Source of the DNA: Oscillospiraceae bacterium | GTDB lineage: Bacteria; Bacillota; Clostridia; Oscillospirales; Oscillospiraceae | Assembly: GCA_017430455.1 (NCBI GenBank) | Contig: JAFRMX010000023.1 | Span: forward strand, 186,001 to 250,000 | Length of the DNA stretch: 64,000 nt | Reading direction: 5' to 3' | Part shown: in pieces, positions 43,173-51,787 of the stretch | Layout: the number at the start of each line of letters is the position of its first letter | Position numbering within the stretch: the first letter of the stretch is position 1 | Program-made: the position numbers and the translations under genes | Notes under the pieces: generated by a model | The model's database searches: none | What the model saw: only the letters and a program-made list of their open reading frames with translations | Told to the model about the DNA's origin: nothing

Positions 43173-43200
43173 AAAAGACATCCTTTACGGGATGTCTTTT
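43173..43200. terminator. Bidirectional terminator overlapping the end of ribF
   Basis: AAAAGACATCC (43173-43183) pairs with GGATGTCTTTT (43190-43200) around a 6-base loop. The ribF stop codon (43185-43187) lies inside the hairpin loop. It also ends the plus-strand hypothetical gene. Confidence 0.85.
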
Positions 43201-44093
43201 ATTTTGAAATATTCTTCTGCCGCAGCAGAGTCTTTTTTTATCTGTTCGGAGAGCGCAGTATAGTCCGGATACTTCACTTCTTCTCTAAGGAATCTGTAGA
43301 AGTCGATCCTGACCTGTCTCCCGTAAAGATTGCCGCTGTAATTAATGAGATGGCTCTCAACGCTCACTTTGTTTTCGTCACTCACGGTCGGCCTTACCCC
43401 GATATTGGTAACTGCTACATGTTCAGTGCCATTTTCAAGATATACCTTAGTCGCGTATACACCGTGTCTCGGAATTATGACTCCTTCCGGGAAATACATG
43501 TTTATCGTCGGAGCTCCCATCCTTGTTCCCAGATGATATCCGGAGTGAACGGTATCCGCAAGAGTATGGGGATGCCCCAGAAATCTCGCAGCCTCTTCCA
43601 TATCGCCATCAGTTATAAGCTTTCTTATATAAGTAGAGCTTACGGTAACCCCGTCAAGCTTTACGGCAGGGATTATATCACAGCCGATATTGTTTGATTC
43701 GCACCAGGACTTCAAAAGCTCGGGTTTCCCCTCTCCGCGGAACCCGAATGAAAAGTCATAACCGCATACGATATGGCAGACATCGAACTGCAATAAAAGC
43801 TCATCAAGAAACTCTCTCCATGGCATCATCATGATACGTCTGCTGAAATGAATAAAAACGACATTATCTATGCCGAAGTTTCTCCGGATTATCGCCTCTC
43901 TGCTCAAAGGGCTGTTGATAAGCTGCACTTCACTGCCGAGAACAAGATTATCCGGATGAACATCAAATGTCAGGACCGAAGGTACTACTCCAAGCTCAGC
44001 CGCGCGTTCCTTCGTTCTGTTAAGAAGAGCAGCATGCCCTATATGTACTCCGTCGAAGAAACCCAGAGCCATTACTCTTTTGTTCTTTTCCAT
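43185..44093 (-). CDS. ribF: Bifunctional riboflavin kinase / FAD synthetase
   Basis: A 302-residue protein that makes FMN and FAD. The N-terminal FAD synthetase half shows ALGFFDGVHIGHAALLNRT (HxGH), VCGYDFSFGFRGEG and VSSTYIRKLITDGDM. The C-terminal riboflavin kinase half has GTRMGAPTINMYFP, PRHGVYATKVYL and GVRPTV. It is the last gene of the rimP-nusA-infB operon, 2 bases after truB. No FMN riboswitch is seen, as expected for this non-transporter location. Confidence 0.95.
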   Translation of the reverse strand: MEKNKRVMALGFFDGVHIGHAALLNRTKERAAELGVVPSVLTFDVHPDNLVLGSEVQLINSPLSREAIIRRNFGIDNVVFIHFSRRIMMMPWREFLDELLLQFDVCHIVCGYDFSFGFRGEGKPELLKSWCESNNIGCDIIPAVKLDGVTVSSTYIRKLITDGDMEEAARFLGHPHTLADTVHSGYHLGTRMGAPTINMYFPEGVIIPRHGVYATKVYLENGTEHVAVTNIGVRPTVSDENKVSVESHLINYSGNLYGRQVRIDFYRFLREEVKYPDYTALSEQIKKDSAAAEEYFKIKDIP

Positions 44094-44095
44094 AA

Positions 44096-44965
44096 TCAGA
44101 CCTCAAAAAAGCTTTTTATTGTCTTTATTATACCGTTTTCACATCTGCCGAGCGCAAGAAACTCTCCCTGTTGAGAGCATACCCTGTATGTCCCGTCCTG
44201 AGCAGAAAATGATACAGGATTTCCGTTTCTTACTTTTGCCTCTGCTGAAGCAGATACGGTTATTCTTTCATATTCTGAAAATATGGACTCTGTCGGAAGA
44301 AGAAGAGAGGAAACATCTCCAATTTCAGCTTCTCTGATCACTTCATCAAGCGTATAAGCATTTTCTACGGAAAACATTCCTGCTTCTGTTCTTCTCAGCG
44401 CGCTCATACAGGCTCCGCATCCGAGCCTTTCACCTATATCCGAGCACAGAGTCCTTATATAGGTCCCTTTTGAGCATTTAATATCCAGAACTATATCACC
44501 GGATTCCCTTCCTTTGCGCTCAATGGAATAAACGGTTATCTTTCTCGGTTTTCTTTCGACCTCGATCCCTTTTCTCGCAAGTTCATAGAGCCTTTTCCCG
44601 TTTACCCTGACAGCGGAATACATAGGTGGGGTCTGCTCGATCTCTCCGACAAAACAGGAGAGCACTCTGTCGAGTTCCTCATCTTTAATATCTGTTTGTT
44701 CCTGTGAGATAACATTTCCGGAAATATCCTGTGTATCTGTGCGAAGGCCAAGTCTCAGCCCGGCTGTGTACCTTTTGTCATGAGATTCTGCAAAGGAGAC
44801 CGCTCTGGTGGCTCTGCCGGCAAAAACAACAAGAAGACCCGTTGCAAGCGGGTCCAGCGTGCCTGAGTGGCCTATTCTTCTTTCTTTCAGCACTCCCTTG
44901 AGTTTCGAAACAACATCATTGCTTGTCCAAAGGGGAGGCTTATCTATCAGCAGTATTCCGTTCAC
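44096..44965 (-). CDS. truB: tRNA pseudouridine synthase B
   Basis: A 289-residue enzyme that makes pseudouridine-55 in tRNA. It begins MNGILLIDKPPLWTSNDVVSKLKG, followed by RRIGHSGTLDPLATGLLVV with the catalytic Asp in GTLDPLA. TPPMYSAVRVNGKRLYELARKG and CSKGTYIRTLCSDIG are typical. The start is GTG 44965, overlapping the previous stop as GTGA. A short C-terminal extension is consistent with the bacterial TruB tail. Confidence 0.95.
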   Translation of the reverse strand: MNGILLIDKPPLWTSNDVVSKLKGVLKERRIGHSGTLDPLATGLLVVFAGRATRAVSFAESHDKRYTAGLRLGLRTDTQDISGNVISQEQTDIKDEELDRVLSCFVGEIEQTPPMYSAVRVNGKRLYELARKGIEVERKPRKITVYSIERKGRESGDIVLDIKCSKGTYIRTLCSDIGERLGCGACMSALRRTEAGMFSVENAYTLDEVIREAEIGDVSSLLLPTESIFSEYERITVSASAEAKVRNGNPVSFSAQDGTYRVCSQQGEFLALGRCENGIIKTIKSFFEV

Positions 44966-45909
44966 TGCCAGACTTCCTCAACGGCTTTCAGGATCATCTC
45001 TTCAGCTTCGTCTATTCCGGCTTTCAAAGATACACCTGCAGCAAGTGCATGACCTCCGCCGCCGTATATCGCGCAGGCGTCGCTGCAGTTAAACGGCGGA
45101 GAAGACCTCAGAGATATCTTGACTGTGCCGTCTTCCTTCTCTCTGAGCGTAACGCTGACTCGCGAGGTTTCGCACTGCCCTGCATAGGACGCGAGATCCT
45201 CAAGATCATTTTCAGTAACGCCGGTCTCTTTTATCATTTTATCCGTGATCTTTACAACAGAAATCAGACCGTCTTTTCTGGTCTCCAGGGTCGAATAGAT
45301 CCTCCCAACCAGCTTCATTTTCGCCTCTGTCATCTTCATGAAGATACCCACATTGATTCTTCCGTTGTTGACGCCAAGATCAAGAAGCTCGGCCGCAGAC
45401 CTTAAGCAGTCCGCATTTGTATTGGCATAGCGGAAGCAACCGGTATCTGTCGAAACAGCGACATAGAGCATCTCAGCCTCAAAAGGAGTTATATCGCCGC
45501 AGAGCTCTTTTATGAGCTCCATAACGATTTCCCCGCAGGACGCCTTGCTTCCGTTTACAAGAGCCAGATCCGCGAAAAGGCTGTTCGAAGGATGGTGGTC
45601 TATGATCATGTCCGTGTGTCCGCCGTAGCTTTCGGGCATCTGGTTCAGTGATGCAACATCCACGGATATGAAATAGTCAGCCATGTAACTTTCGGGCATG
45701 ACAAAGGGATCGAAATAAACACGGTATCTCTCGAGGACCTGGTCATTGGGCGCCAGATAAGCGGTCTTTCCAGCTCTTCTGAGTGCGCTGCAGAGCGCAC
45801 CGCAGGAGCACACGGTGTCCCCGTCGGGATTCTTGTGCGAGTAAAGAAGGAATCTGTCTTTATTCAAAAGTATTTCCCTGCACAGGGACATTCCGATCAT
45901 CCGGGCCAT
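44962..45909 (-). CDS. nrnA: DHH-family phosphoesterase, NrnA-like oligoribonuclease / pAp phosphatase
   Basis: A 315-residue DHH/DHHA1 protein. It shows YSHKNPDGDTVCSCGAL (the first metal Asp), FISVDVAS, MIIDHHPSN (DHH motif), ASCGEIVMELI and YVAVSTDTGCFRYANT. The C-terminal IYGGGGHALAAG is the DHHA1 substrate-binding loop. NrnA degrades short RNA oligomers and pAp. It begins with the ATG at 45909, overlapping the rbfA stop. Location between rbfA and truB is standard in Firmicutes. Confidence 0.92.
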   Translation of the reverse strand: MARMIGMSLCREILLNKDRFLLYSHKNPDGDTVCSCGALCSALRRAGKTAYLAPNDQVLERYRVYFDPFVMPESYMADYFISVDVASLNQMPESYGGHTDMIIDHHPSNSLFADLALVNGSKASCGEIVMELIKELCGDITPFEAEMLYVAVSTDTGCFRYANTNADCLRSAAELLDLGVNNGRINVGIFMKMTEAKMKLVGRIYSTLETRKDGLISVVKITDKMIKETGVTENDLEDLASYAGQCETSRVSVTLREKEDGTVKISLRSSPPFNCSDACAIYGGGGHALAAGVSLKAGIDEAEEMILKAVEEVWQ

Positions 45910-46286
45910 CAGGCTTCCTTTTCTTCTGTTTCTCCGTCATCTCCACTGATATTCAGTGAATTAATAAGTTCATTTATATGAGCTCCGTATTCTATGCTCC
46001 TGTCCAGCTCGAAAACAAGTTCCGGAGTATATCTCAGCGCCATTCTCTGTCCGAGCTCATGCCTGAGCCAGCCCCCGGCGGACCTGAGACCTTTCATAAA
46101 GTCCTTTTCGTTTTTGAGCCCCAACACGCTGAGCCACACCTTGGCATATCTCAGGTCTCCGGTCGTCTCTACTCTGGTCACGGAAATCATGCCCTGCTGC
46201 ACTCTGGGGTCTTTAACTTCCGTTATCAGTTTGGAAAGGGCAAACTGTATGTCATCATTTGTCCTGGCAAGTTTGTTGGATGCCAT
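45909..46286 (-). CDS. rbfA: Ribosome-binding factor A
   Basis: A 125-residue KH-like protein for 30S maturation: LARTNDDIQFALSKLITEVKDPRVQQGMISVTRVETTGDLRYAKVWLSVLG and AGGWLRHELGQRMALRYTPELVFELDRSIEYGAHINELI are the canonical blocks. It lies 3 bases after infB. Confidence 0.95.
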   Translation of the reverse strand: MASNKLARTNDDIQFALSKLITEVKDPRVQQGMISVTRVETTGDLRYAKVWLSVLGLKNEKDFMKGLRSAGGWLRHELGQRMALRYTPELVFELDRSIEYGAHINELINSLNISGDDGETEEKEA

Positions 46287-46289
46287 GAT

Positions 46290-48680
46290 TTACTTTGATA
46301 TTTCCTCCATAATGAAACATTCTATCATATCGCCGACTTTGATATCATTGAATTTCTCTATTTGCATACCGCATTCATAGCCTTGGGCGACTTCCTTAAC
46401 ATCATCTTTAAACCTTCTCAGTGACGCAAGGCTGCCTTCATGGATAATGATATTGTCTCTGAGAATTCTGACCTTGGACCCGCGCTGGATCTTTCCTTCA
46501 GTTACATAGCAGCCGCAGACCTGGCCGACCTTGGAGACCTTGTATGTCTCTCTGACCTCGGCGTATCCTGTGACGCTCTCCTTGAATTCGGGAGCCAGCA
46601 TACCCTTTATGGCAGCTTCTATTTCATTGATGCAGTCATAGATGACCCTGTACATGCGGATATCGACCTTTGCCCTGTCCGCACTGTTCCTGGCAGAGGC
46701 ATCAGGCCTTACATTGAAGCCCACTATGATAGCTCCGCTTGTCTCTGCAAGCATGACATCGGATTCGTTGACCGCACCGACCGCAGAATGAATGACCTTT
46801 ACCTGGACTTCATCGTTCGAGAGCTTCTCGAGCGAAGACTTAACTGCTTCAGCAGAGCCCATGACATCCGCCTTGACAATAATGTTCAGGGTCTTCATCT
46901 CGCCGCTTCTTATCTGACTGAACAGATCCTCGAGGCTTACTTTTCTCGACGATCCGAGCATCTCGTTATTGAGCTTGGTCTTCCTCTGTTCTGCCAGTTC
47001 TCTTGCCATACGTTCATCTGCAACGGCGTTGAATGTATCACCGGCCTGCGGAACCTCTGACATGCCTGCGATCTCGACAGGCGTGGACGGTCCAGCCTGG
47101 TTAGTCTTTCTGCCCTTGTCATCTGTCATTGTTCTGACTCTGCCAACAGCAGTTCCGGCAATTATTATATCTCCGGTGTGCAGTGTACCGTTCTGTACCA
47201 GTACAGTCATAATGGGTCCGCGGCCTTTGTCCAGTCTGGCCTCGATGACAGCCCCCTTGGCAGCCCTGTTCGGGTTTGCTCTGAGTTCCTGCATTTCCGC
47301 GACCAGCACGAGATTATCGAGCAGATTGTCAATTCCTTCTCCCGTCTTGGCGGATATCGGGCAGATAATTGTGTCTCCGCCCCATTCCTCAGCGACAAGA
47401 TCATACTCTGTAAGCTGCTGCTTTATCCTCTCCGGATTCGCGCCCGGGACATCTATTTTATTGACTGCAACAACAAGCGGTATTCCCGCCGCTTTTGCAT
47501 GGTTTATACTTTCTACTGTCTGTGGCATGATACCGTCGTCTGCAGCGACAACCAGAATTGCGATATCCGTAACCATCGCACCTCTGGCGCGCATTGAAGT
47601 AAACGCTTCATGGCCCGGAGTATCAAGGAAGGTTATGCTGTTTCCCTTGACATCGACGGTATAGGCGCCGATGGCCTGAGTGATCCCTCCGGCCTCTCCG
47701 GACGCGACATGCGAATGTCTTATATAGTCGAGCAGCGAGGTCTTGCCGTGGTCTACATGCCCCATGACAACAACGACGGGTGCTCTGGATACGAGATCTT
47801 CATCCTTGTCCTCGCTGACATCGATGAGTTTCTCCTCGACTGTAACGATCACTTCCCTCTCGACCTTGCATCCGAGCTCAGTAGCGACAAATTCGGCAGT
47901 ATCGAAATCTATCGTATCGGATACGGAGGCAAACACTCCGTTTTTCATCAGACATTTGATAACTTCCGTAGCCGTCTTCTTCATTCGCGAGGCAAGCTCT
48001 CCGACGGATATCTCATCGGGGATCTTGACACTGAGCTGCTGCTTCTTCGCGATCTCGAGCTGAAGCTTCTGGAGTCTGTCGCGCTCTTCCTGGCGTTTCT
48101 TTAATGATGCAGCCTGGCTGCCCTGTTTCTGCTTCTGTCTGCTGCCGATCTTTTCCTTGCCGCGAGTATAGTTGCCGTTGCCCCTGTTCTTCGATCCGGC
48201 AAGATCTTCGAATTTCTCATTGTATTTTTCTATATTGACCTTTGCGGAGCCGCGTGTATCGACAACTCTTTTTTCCGCGACTTTGCGCGGGACAAAGGGT
48301 TTGTTTTCCTTCTTCTTTGCAGGCTGAGCCTCCTCCTGAGCTTTGGCGCTCTCGCTCTCTTTGACATTCGGAGCCGGCGCAGCAGTTTTTTCGGCCTGCT
48401 GTTTCTCCTTCTTTCCGGAAGCGGAGCCGCTCTTTGAGGCAGGCTTTTCTTCCTTTGGCTTCTCCTCTGCTTTTTCTGGGACTCTGTATACTTCCTCTAT
48501 ACTCTCTATCTGATTATGCTGGCTCATATACTCGAATATGACATCGAGCTCATCATCCTCCAGAACCTGCATATGGCTCTTAGGCGCAGTCTTATACTCC
48601 GAGAGTATCCTGCTTATCTCCTTATTGGGTACTCCGAAGTCCTTTGCCACTTCATTCACTCTGTATTTTATAAGTCCCAT
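46290..48680 (-). CDS. infB: Translation initiation factor IF-2
   Basis: A 796-residue GTPase. The N-terminal IF2_N segment ([21 protein letters not shown]) is followed by a long charged Lys/Glu/Ala linker (about 70-215). A second IF2_N unit ([28 protein letters not shown]) precedes the G domain: [42 protein letters not shown] and PISAKTGEG. Domains II-IV then carry [27 protein letters not shown]. Length is normal for Clostridia. AGGAGG lies 7 bases before the ATG. Confidence 0.96.
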   Translation of the reverse strand: MGLIKYRVNEVAKDFGVPNKEISRILSEYKTAPKSHMQVLEDDELDVIFEYMSQHNQIESIEEVYRVPEKAEEKPKEEKPASKSGSASGKKEKQQAEKTAAPAPNVKESESAKAQEEAQPAKKKENKPFVPRKVAEKRVVDTRGSAKVNIEKYNEKFEDLAGSKNRGNGNYTRGKEKIGSRQKQKQGSQAASLKKRQEERDRLQKLQLEIAKKQQLSVKIPDEISVGELASRMKKTATEVIKCLMKNGVFASVSDTIDFDTAEFVATELGCKVEREVIVTVEEKLIDVSEDKDEDLVSRAPVVVVMGHVDHGKTSLLDYIRHSHVASGEAGGITQAIGAYTVDVKGNSITFLDTPGHEAFTSMRARGAMVTDIAILVVAADDGIMPQTVESINHAKAAGIPLVVAVNKIDVPGANPERIKQQLTEYDLVAEEWGGDTIICPISAKTGEGIDNLLDNLVLVAEMQELRANPNRAAKGAVIEARLDKGRGPIMTVLVQNGTLHTGDIIIAGTAVGRVRTMTDDKGRKTNQAGPSTPVEIAGMSEVPQAGDTFNAVADERMARELAEQRKTKLNNEMLGSSRKVSLEDLFSQIRSGEMKTLNIIVKADVMGSAEAVKSSLEKLSNDEVQVKVIHSAVGAVNESDVMLAETSGAIIVGFNVRPDASARNSADRAKVDIRMYRVIYDCINEIEAAIKGMLAPEFKESVTGYAEVRETYKVSKVGQVCGCYVTEGKIQRGSKVRILRDNIIIHEGSLASLRRFKDDVKEVAQGYECGMQIEKFNDIKVGDMIECFIMEEISK

Positions 48681-48694
48681 GTATTATCCTCCTG

Positions 48695-49015
48695 TTATTT
48701 GATTCTGAAGGCCGTACTGTATTTCTTTCTGAAAGCTTCCGCGAAACCTCTGTCTGTGATCGCCATCATTGAGCAGCCCGGAGTCCCGAGAAAGGAACTG
48801 AGTTCCTCCTTTGTATATTCAAGCACTGCCGCATCGCAGCTGCCACTCAACGAAAACCCCTCTGCCCTTTTTACGGCATTTGAAGACGCGTCCTTAGCGA
48901 GAAGAATTATTGCTGTTTTCCCTGCTCTTGCAGCAGAGCCTGTATTTGTCTCACCGATGCACAGAGCTCCTGCCCTTTTCATAAGACCGAGAAACCTGAT
49001 TGCGTCAGAGTTCAT
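48695..49015 (-). CDS. ylxQ: Ribosomal L7Ae/L30e-like RNA-binding protein (YlxQ)
   Basis: A 106-residue L7Ae-type domain: FLGLMKRAGALCIGETNTGSAARAGKTAIILLAKDASSNAVKRAEGFS. YTKEELSSFLGTPGCSMMAITDRGFAEAFRKKY follows. The start is ATG 49015; it overlaps the ylxR stop by 11 bases. In Firmicutes YlxQ always sits between ylxR and infB; it binds structured RNA, with exact role unclear. Confidence 0.88.
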   Translation of the reverse strand: MNSDAIRFLGLMKRAGALCIGETNTGSAARAGKTAIILLAKDASSNAVKRAEGFSLSGSCDAAVLEYTKEELSSFLGTPGCSMMAITDRGFAEAFRKKYSTAFRIK

Positions 49016-49262
49016 CTGCAAGATCCTCCAGCAGACCTTCCTCAGGCTTGATGCCAAGTGCCCTGGCTGCAGCTCCGGACTTGATGATCTTTTTTAAGCA
49101 TTCCCTGTTTCGGCAGCAGTACGCGCCTCTGCCCTGGAGTCGGCCTGTCCTGTCTATCTCCACTTTCCCGTCGGGAGTCCTGACGATCCTTATAAGGTCG
49201 CTCTTCGGTTTTCTCTCGCGACAGGCAAGACATTGCCTCTCGGGCACTTTCTTCTCTTTCAC
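49005..49262 (-). CDS. ylxR: YlxR-family RNA-binding protein
   Basis: An 85-residue protein with the family core PERQCLACRERKPKSDLIRIVR, GRGAYCCRNRECLKKIIK and ALGI. YlxR is a small RNA- or nucleoid-associated protein of the nusA-infB operon. The start is GTG 49262 with GGAGG 5 bases upstream, immediately after the nusA stop (TAAGTG). Confidence 0.92.
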   Translation of the reverse strand: MKEKKVPERQCLACRERKPKSDLIRIVRTPDGKVEIDRTGRLQGRGAYCCRNRECLKKIIKSGAAARALGIKPEEGLLEDLADEL

Positions 49263-50315
49263 TTAAGCCTCCGATTCAGGCTTTATATCGATCTTGAATC
49301 CTGTAAGCTTGGCTGCAAGACGGGCATTCTGGCCTTCCTTGCCTATTGCGAGCGAAAGCTGAGAGTCCGGAACAATAACTCTGCAGCTCTTTCCGTCCTC
49401 GAGCATTGTTACGCTGAGGACCTCAGAAGGTGCCAGCGATGCAGCGATATAGTCCTCGGGGATGTCGCTGTAATTAATGATATCGATCTTCTCTCCTCGG
49501 AGTTCATTTACTATATTTGCAACTCTCGCTCCCTTGGGGCCGACGCACGAACCTATCGGATCAACATTGGCATCCATGGACCACACGGCGATCTTTGTTC
49601 TCGAGCCTGCCTCTCTGGCTATTGACCTTATCTCGACAGTCCCGTCAGCTATCTCAGGAACTTCAAGCTCGAAAAGTCTCTTCACGAGACCGGGATGCGT
49701 ACGGCTGATAACGACCTGCGGCCCTCTCGGATTATTCTTGACCTCTACAACATAGACCTTGATCCTGTCGCCTTCTCTTAAGGATTCTGACTTCACTCTC
49801 TCGTTAGGCGTCAGGATAGCTTCCGTAAGCTCACTGTTCGAACTGATGCGGATAGAGACATAACCGTTTCTGGGCTCAACATGACTCACAACACCAGTCA
49901 GGATCTCATGCTCTTTTGAAGTAAACTCGTCATAAACTATTCCGCGCTCTGCTTCCCTGATACCCTGGATTATGACCTGCTTCGCGCTCTGAGCTGCGAT
50001 TCTTCCGAATTTCTTGGTTTCGACCGGAACAGCGATAACATCGCCTATCTCCGCTTTTTTGACCGATTTTCTGGCAGCATCGAGAGTAATCTCTTTATTA
50101 GGATCTTCTACATTTTCCACCACTGTTTTTAAGATATTCATCTCGATACGTCTTGTCGGTTCGTCGACGATGATCTCGAAATTATCCTCACATTCCGGAA
50201 AATCCCGTCTGAAAGCTGTTTTCATGGCGAGCTGGATCTTCTCATACATGAATTCTCTGGGGATCCCCTTTTCTTTCTCGAGCTGTGCTACCGCATCAAA
50301 AAACTCTGCGTTCAT
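49263..50315 (-). CDS. nusA: Transcription termination/antitermination factor NusA
   Basis: A 350-residue protein, the short Firmicute form lacking the C-terminal acidic repeats of E. coli NusA. Order: N-terminal RNA polymerase-binding domain (AVAQLEKEKGIPREFMYEKIQLAMKTA), S1 domain (HEILTGVVSHVEPRNGYVSIRI), and two KH domains (VWSMDANVDPIGSCVGPKGARVANIVNELRGEKIDII and SLAIGKEGQNARLAAKLTG). It modulates pausing and intrinsic termination, and may act on the hairpin in its own operon leader. Confidence 0.96.
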   Translation of the reverse strand: MNAEFFDAVAQLEKEKGIPREFMYEKIQLAMKTAFRRDFPECEDNFEIIVDEPTRRIEMNILKTVVENVEDPNKEITLDAARKSVKKAEIGDVIAVPVETKKFGRIAAQSAKQVIIQGIREAERGIVYDEFTSKEHEILTGVVSHVEPRNGYVSIRISSNSELTEAILTPNERVKSESLREGDRIKVYVVEVKNNPRGPQVVISRTHPGLVKRLFELEVPEIADGTVEIRSIAREAGSRTKIAVWSMDANVDPIGSCVGPKGARVANIVNELRGEKIDIINYSDIPEDYIAASLAPSEVLSVTMLEDGKSCRVIVPDSQLSLAIGKEGQNARLAAKLTGFKIDIKPESEA

Positions 50316-50331
50316 CTTAAATTTAATCCTT

Positions 50332-50787
50332 TCAGAAGGTTATGTGCAGTCTTACCTGCGCTATATCCTGTTTTTTTATTATCATTTCTTCATTGCCGAC
50401 CAGAAGCTTGATATCTCCGTCTTCATACGAGAGAAGCTTACCGATCAGCGACTTTTTCCCATCAGTGCTTTTATAAAGCCTGACCTCCACATCAGAGCCC
50501 AGAAACTTTTCAAAATCGGATGGCCTCTTAAGCTCTCTCTCGGCACCGGGAGACCCTACTTCAAATACATAGCTCTCCTGGATCGGATCTGCCTCGTCAA
50601 GGATCGGGTCAAGCCTTCTGCTTACTCTTTCGCAGTCATCTATGGTGACACCGCTGTCTTTATCGATGAAAACTCTCAGATAAAAGGTGCCTGCCTCTTT
50701 TACATATTCTACATCCCAGAGACTGCAGCCTTCTTCTTCGACATACGGTCTGACAAGCTCCGATACGGTCTCGCTTACTTTGCTCAA
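50332..50787 (-). CDS. rimP: Ribosome maturation factor RimP
   Basis: A 151-residue protein for 30S assembly. Blocks seen: LVRPYVEEEGCSLWDVEYVKEAGTFYLRVFIDKDSGVTIDDCERVSRRLDPILDE, YVFEVGSPGAERELKRPSDFEKFLG and the C-terminal SH3-like tail. I assign TTG 50787 as start: AAGGAG lies 6 bases before it and the upstream frame has no conserved sequence. It heads the operon rimP-nusA-ylxR-ylxQ-infB-rbfA-nrnA-truB-ribF. Confidence 0.92.
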   Translation of the reverse strand: MSKVSETVSELVRPYVEEEGCSLWDVEYVKEAGTFYLRVFIDKDSGVTIDDCERVSRRLDPILDEADPIQESYVFEVGSPGAERELKRPSDFEKFLGSDVEVRLYKSTDGKKSLIGKLLSYEDGDIKLLVGNEEMIIKKQDIAQVRLHITF

Positions 50788-50805
50788 AGCTAACTCCTTT
50801 TTTCC

Positions 50806-50835
50806 AAGAAAAAGAGCGGGCTCACACCCACTCTT
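50806..50835 (-). promoter_or_regulatory. Leader terminator/attenuator-like hairpin of the rimP-nusA operon
   Basis: In the minus-strand RNA AAGAGUGGG (50835-50827) pairs with CCCGCUCUU (50820-50812), one pair being a U-G wobble, around UGUGAG and followed by the U-rich tract UUUCUU. It lies between the probable promoter (50861-50889) and the rimP start. It is therefore in the operon's own leader and not simply the end of the upstream gene. Conditional termination, for example by NusA itself, is inference. Confidence 0.6.
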
Positions 50836-50860
50836 CATCCAAACACTAACTTACTATGTA

Positions 50861-50889
50861 CTTATAACACAAGAAAGCGCAAAATGCAA
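50861..50889 (-). promoter_or_regulatory. Candidate promoter of the rimP-nusA-infB operon
   Basis: On the minus strand TTGCAT (50889-50884) and TATAAG (50866-50861) are 17 bases apart. Transcription would begin near 50855, about 68 bases before the rimP start, placing the hairpin in the 5' leader. Confidence 0.55.
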
Positions 50890-50894
50890 GCCTT

Positions 50895-51713
50895 TTATAC
50901 ATAAAAATCCTCAACATAATGTGCATAGAACTCCTCGAGGCAAAGGCCGTTTTCCATAATAAACTTCGCAGCTTCTTCTCCAACATATCTGTAGTGCCAC
51001 GGCTCGTCCCAACCTGTCAGGAGCATTTTCTTGGTAGGAAATCGCTGGATAAAACCGTATTCCGCGCAATTTTCATTCAGAAACTTGTAAAACTCCGTAT
51101 TTGCTTTTGCGACAGCGCTGTCATTTTTGCCTTTCTCGAAAATATCGACAGCAAGTCCGAGCTGGTGCTCGCTTGTACCCGGAAACATTACGGACTTTCT
51201 GGCCAGCTCGACAGCAGTATCCTTATCGACCTTGACTCCGTTATAGCCGTATTCGTAATACTGCCACCAAAGGCCGTTAAAGCGCTTGTTCTGCCATGCC
51301 CAGTTGACATAGGCGCTACCTATGACCACTTTATACCCCTCATCGTTGATAAGGGAAATGAAATCTTCGAGATAATCTATGGCATCCACGCTGAAATATG
51401 CGTTATATTCGGACAGCTTACTTGTTTCGGGCTCATAGCTTGAAGTGAGCATATGGTCAGGATCGTCACGAATAAGGGAATACTGCGTCTCGTTTATATC
51501 TATATCCGGCCAGTCAAGCTCATCATCAGCGCTGACTGTTTCTTCTGACGCCTCGGGATCTGTAAAGATACTGTTTTCAATCGTCAGATAGCCGCCCTGT
51601 ACCCCGCCGAGAATAACTTCACTCTTGCTCGTCATCCTCGCGGAAACAATAACCGCAAGCAGCACGCAGAGTGCCGCCATTGAAAATATCCATAAGATCC
51701 TTTTAGTCTTCAT
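50895..51713 (-). CDS. VanY-type D-alanyl-D-alanine carboxypeptidase (M15), membrane anchored
   Basis: A 272-residue exported protein with a signal-anchor (about residues 7-25) and an M15B peptidase domain. VVIGSAYVNWAWQNKRF, PGTSEHQLGLAVDIF (SxHxxGxAxD, zinc His and Asp), YGFIQRFP and GWDEPWHYRYVG (catalytic Glu and third zinc ligand His) are all present, so it should be active in trimming D-Ala from peptidoglycan stem peptides. An acidic linker (about 50-85) precedes the domain. There is no vancomycin-resistance cluster around it, so a housekeeping wall role is more likely. Confidence 0.9.
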   Translation of the reverse strand: MKTKRILWIFSMAALCVLLAVIVSARMTSKSEVILGGVQGGYLTIENSIFTDPEASEETVSADDELDWPDIDINETQYSLIRDDPDHMLTSSYEPETSKLSEYNAYFSVDAIDYLEDFISLINDEGYKVVIGSAYVNWAWQNKRFNGLWWQYYEYGYNGVKVDKDTAVELARKSVMFPGTSEHQLGLAVDIFEKGKNDSAVAKANTEFYKFLNENCAEYGFIQRFPTKKMLLTGWDEPWHYRYVGEEAAKFIMENGLCLEEFYAHYVEDFYV

Positions 51714-51721
51714 GATGCCGT

Positions 51722-51750
51722 ATTATAACATCGAATCAATTCAAAAACAA
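51722..51750 (-). promoter_or_regulatory. Candidate promoter of the VanY-like gene
   Basis: On the minus strand TTGTTT (51750-51745) and TATAAT (51727-51722) are 17 bases apart, only 8 bases before the start codon at 51713. If used, the leader is nearly absent. Confidence 0.5.
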
Positions 51751-51787
51751 TGTAGTATTCGTGAACAATACTCCGCTCTTATTCTCA

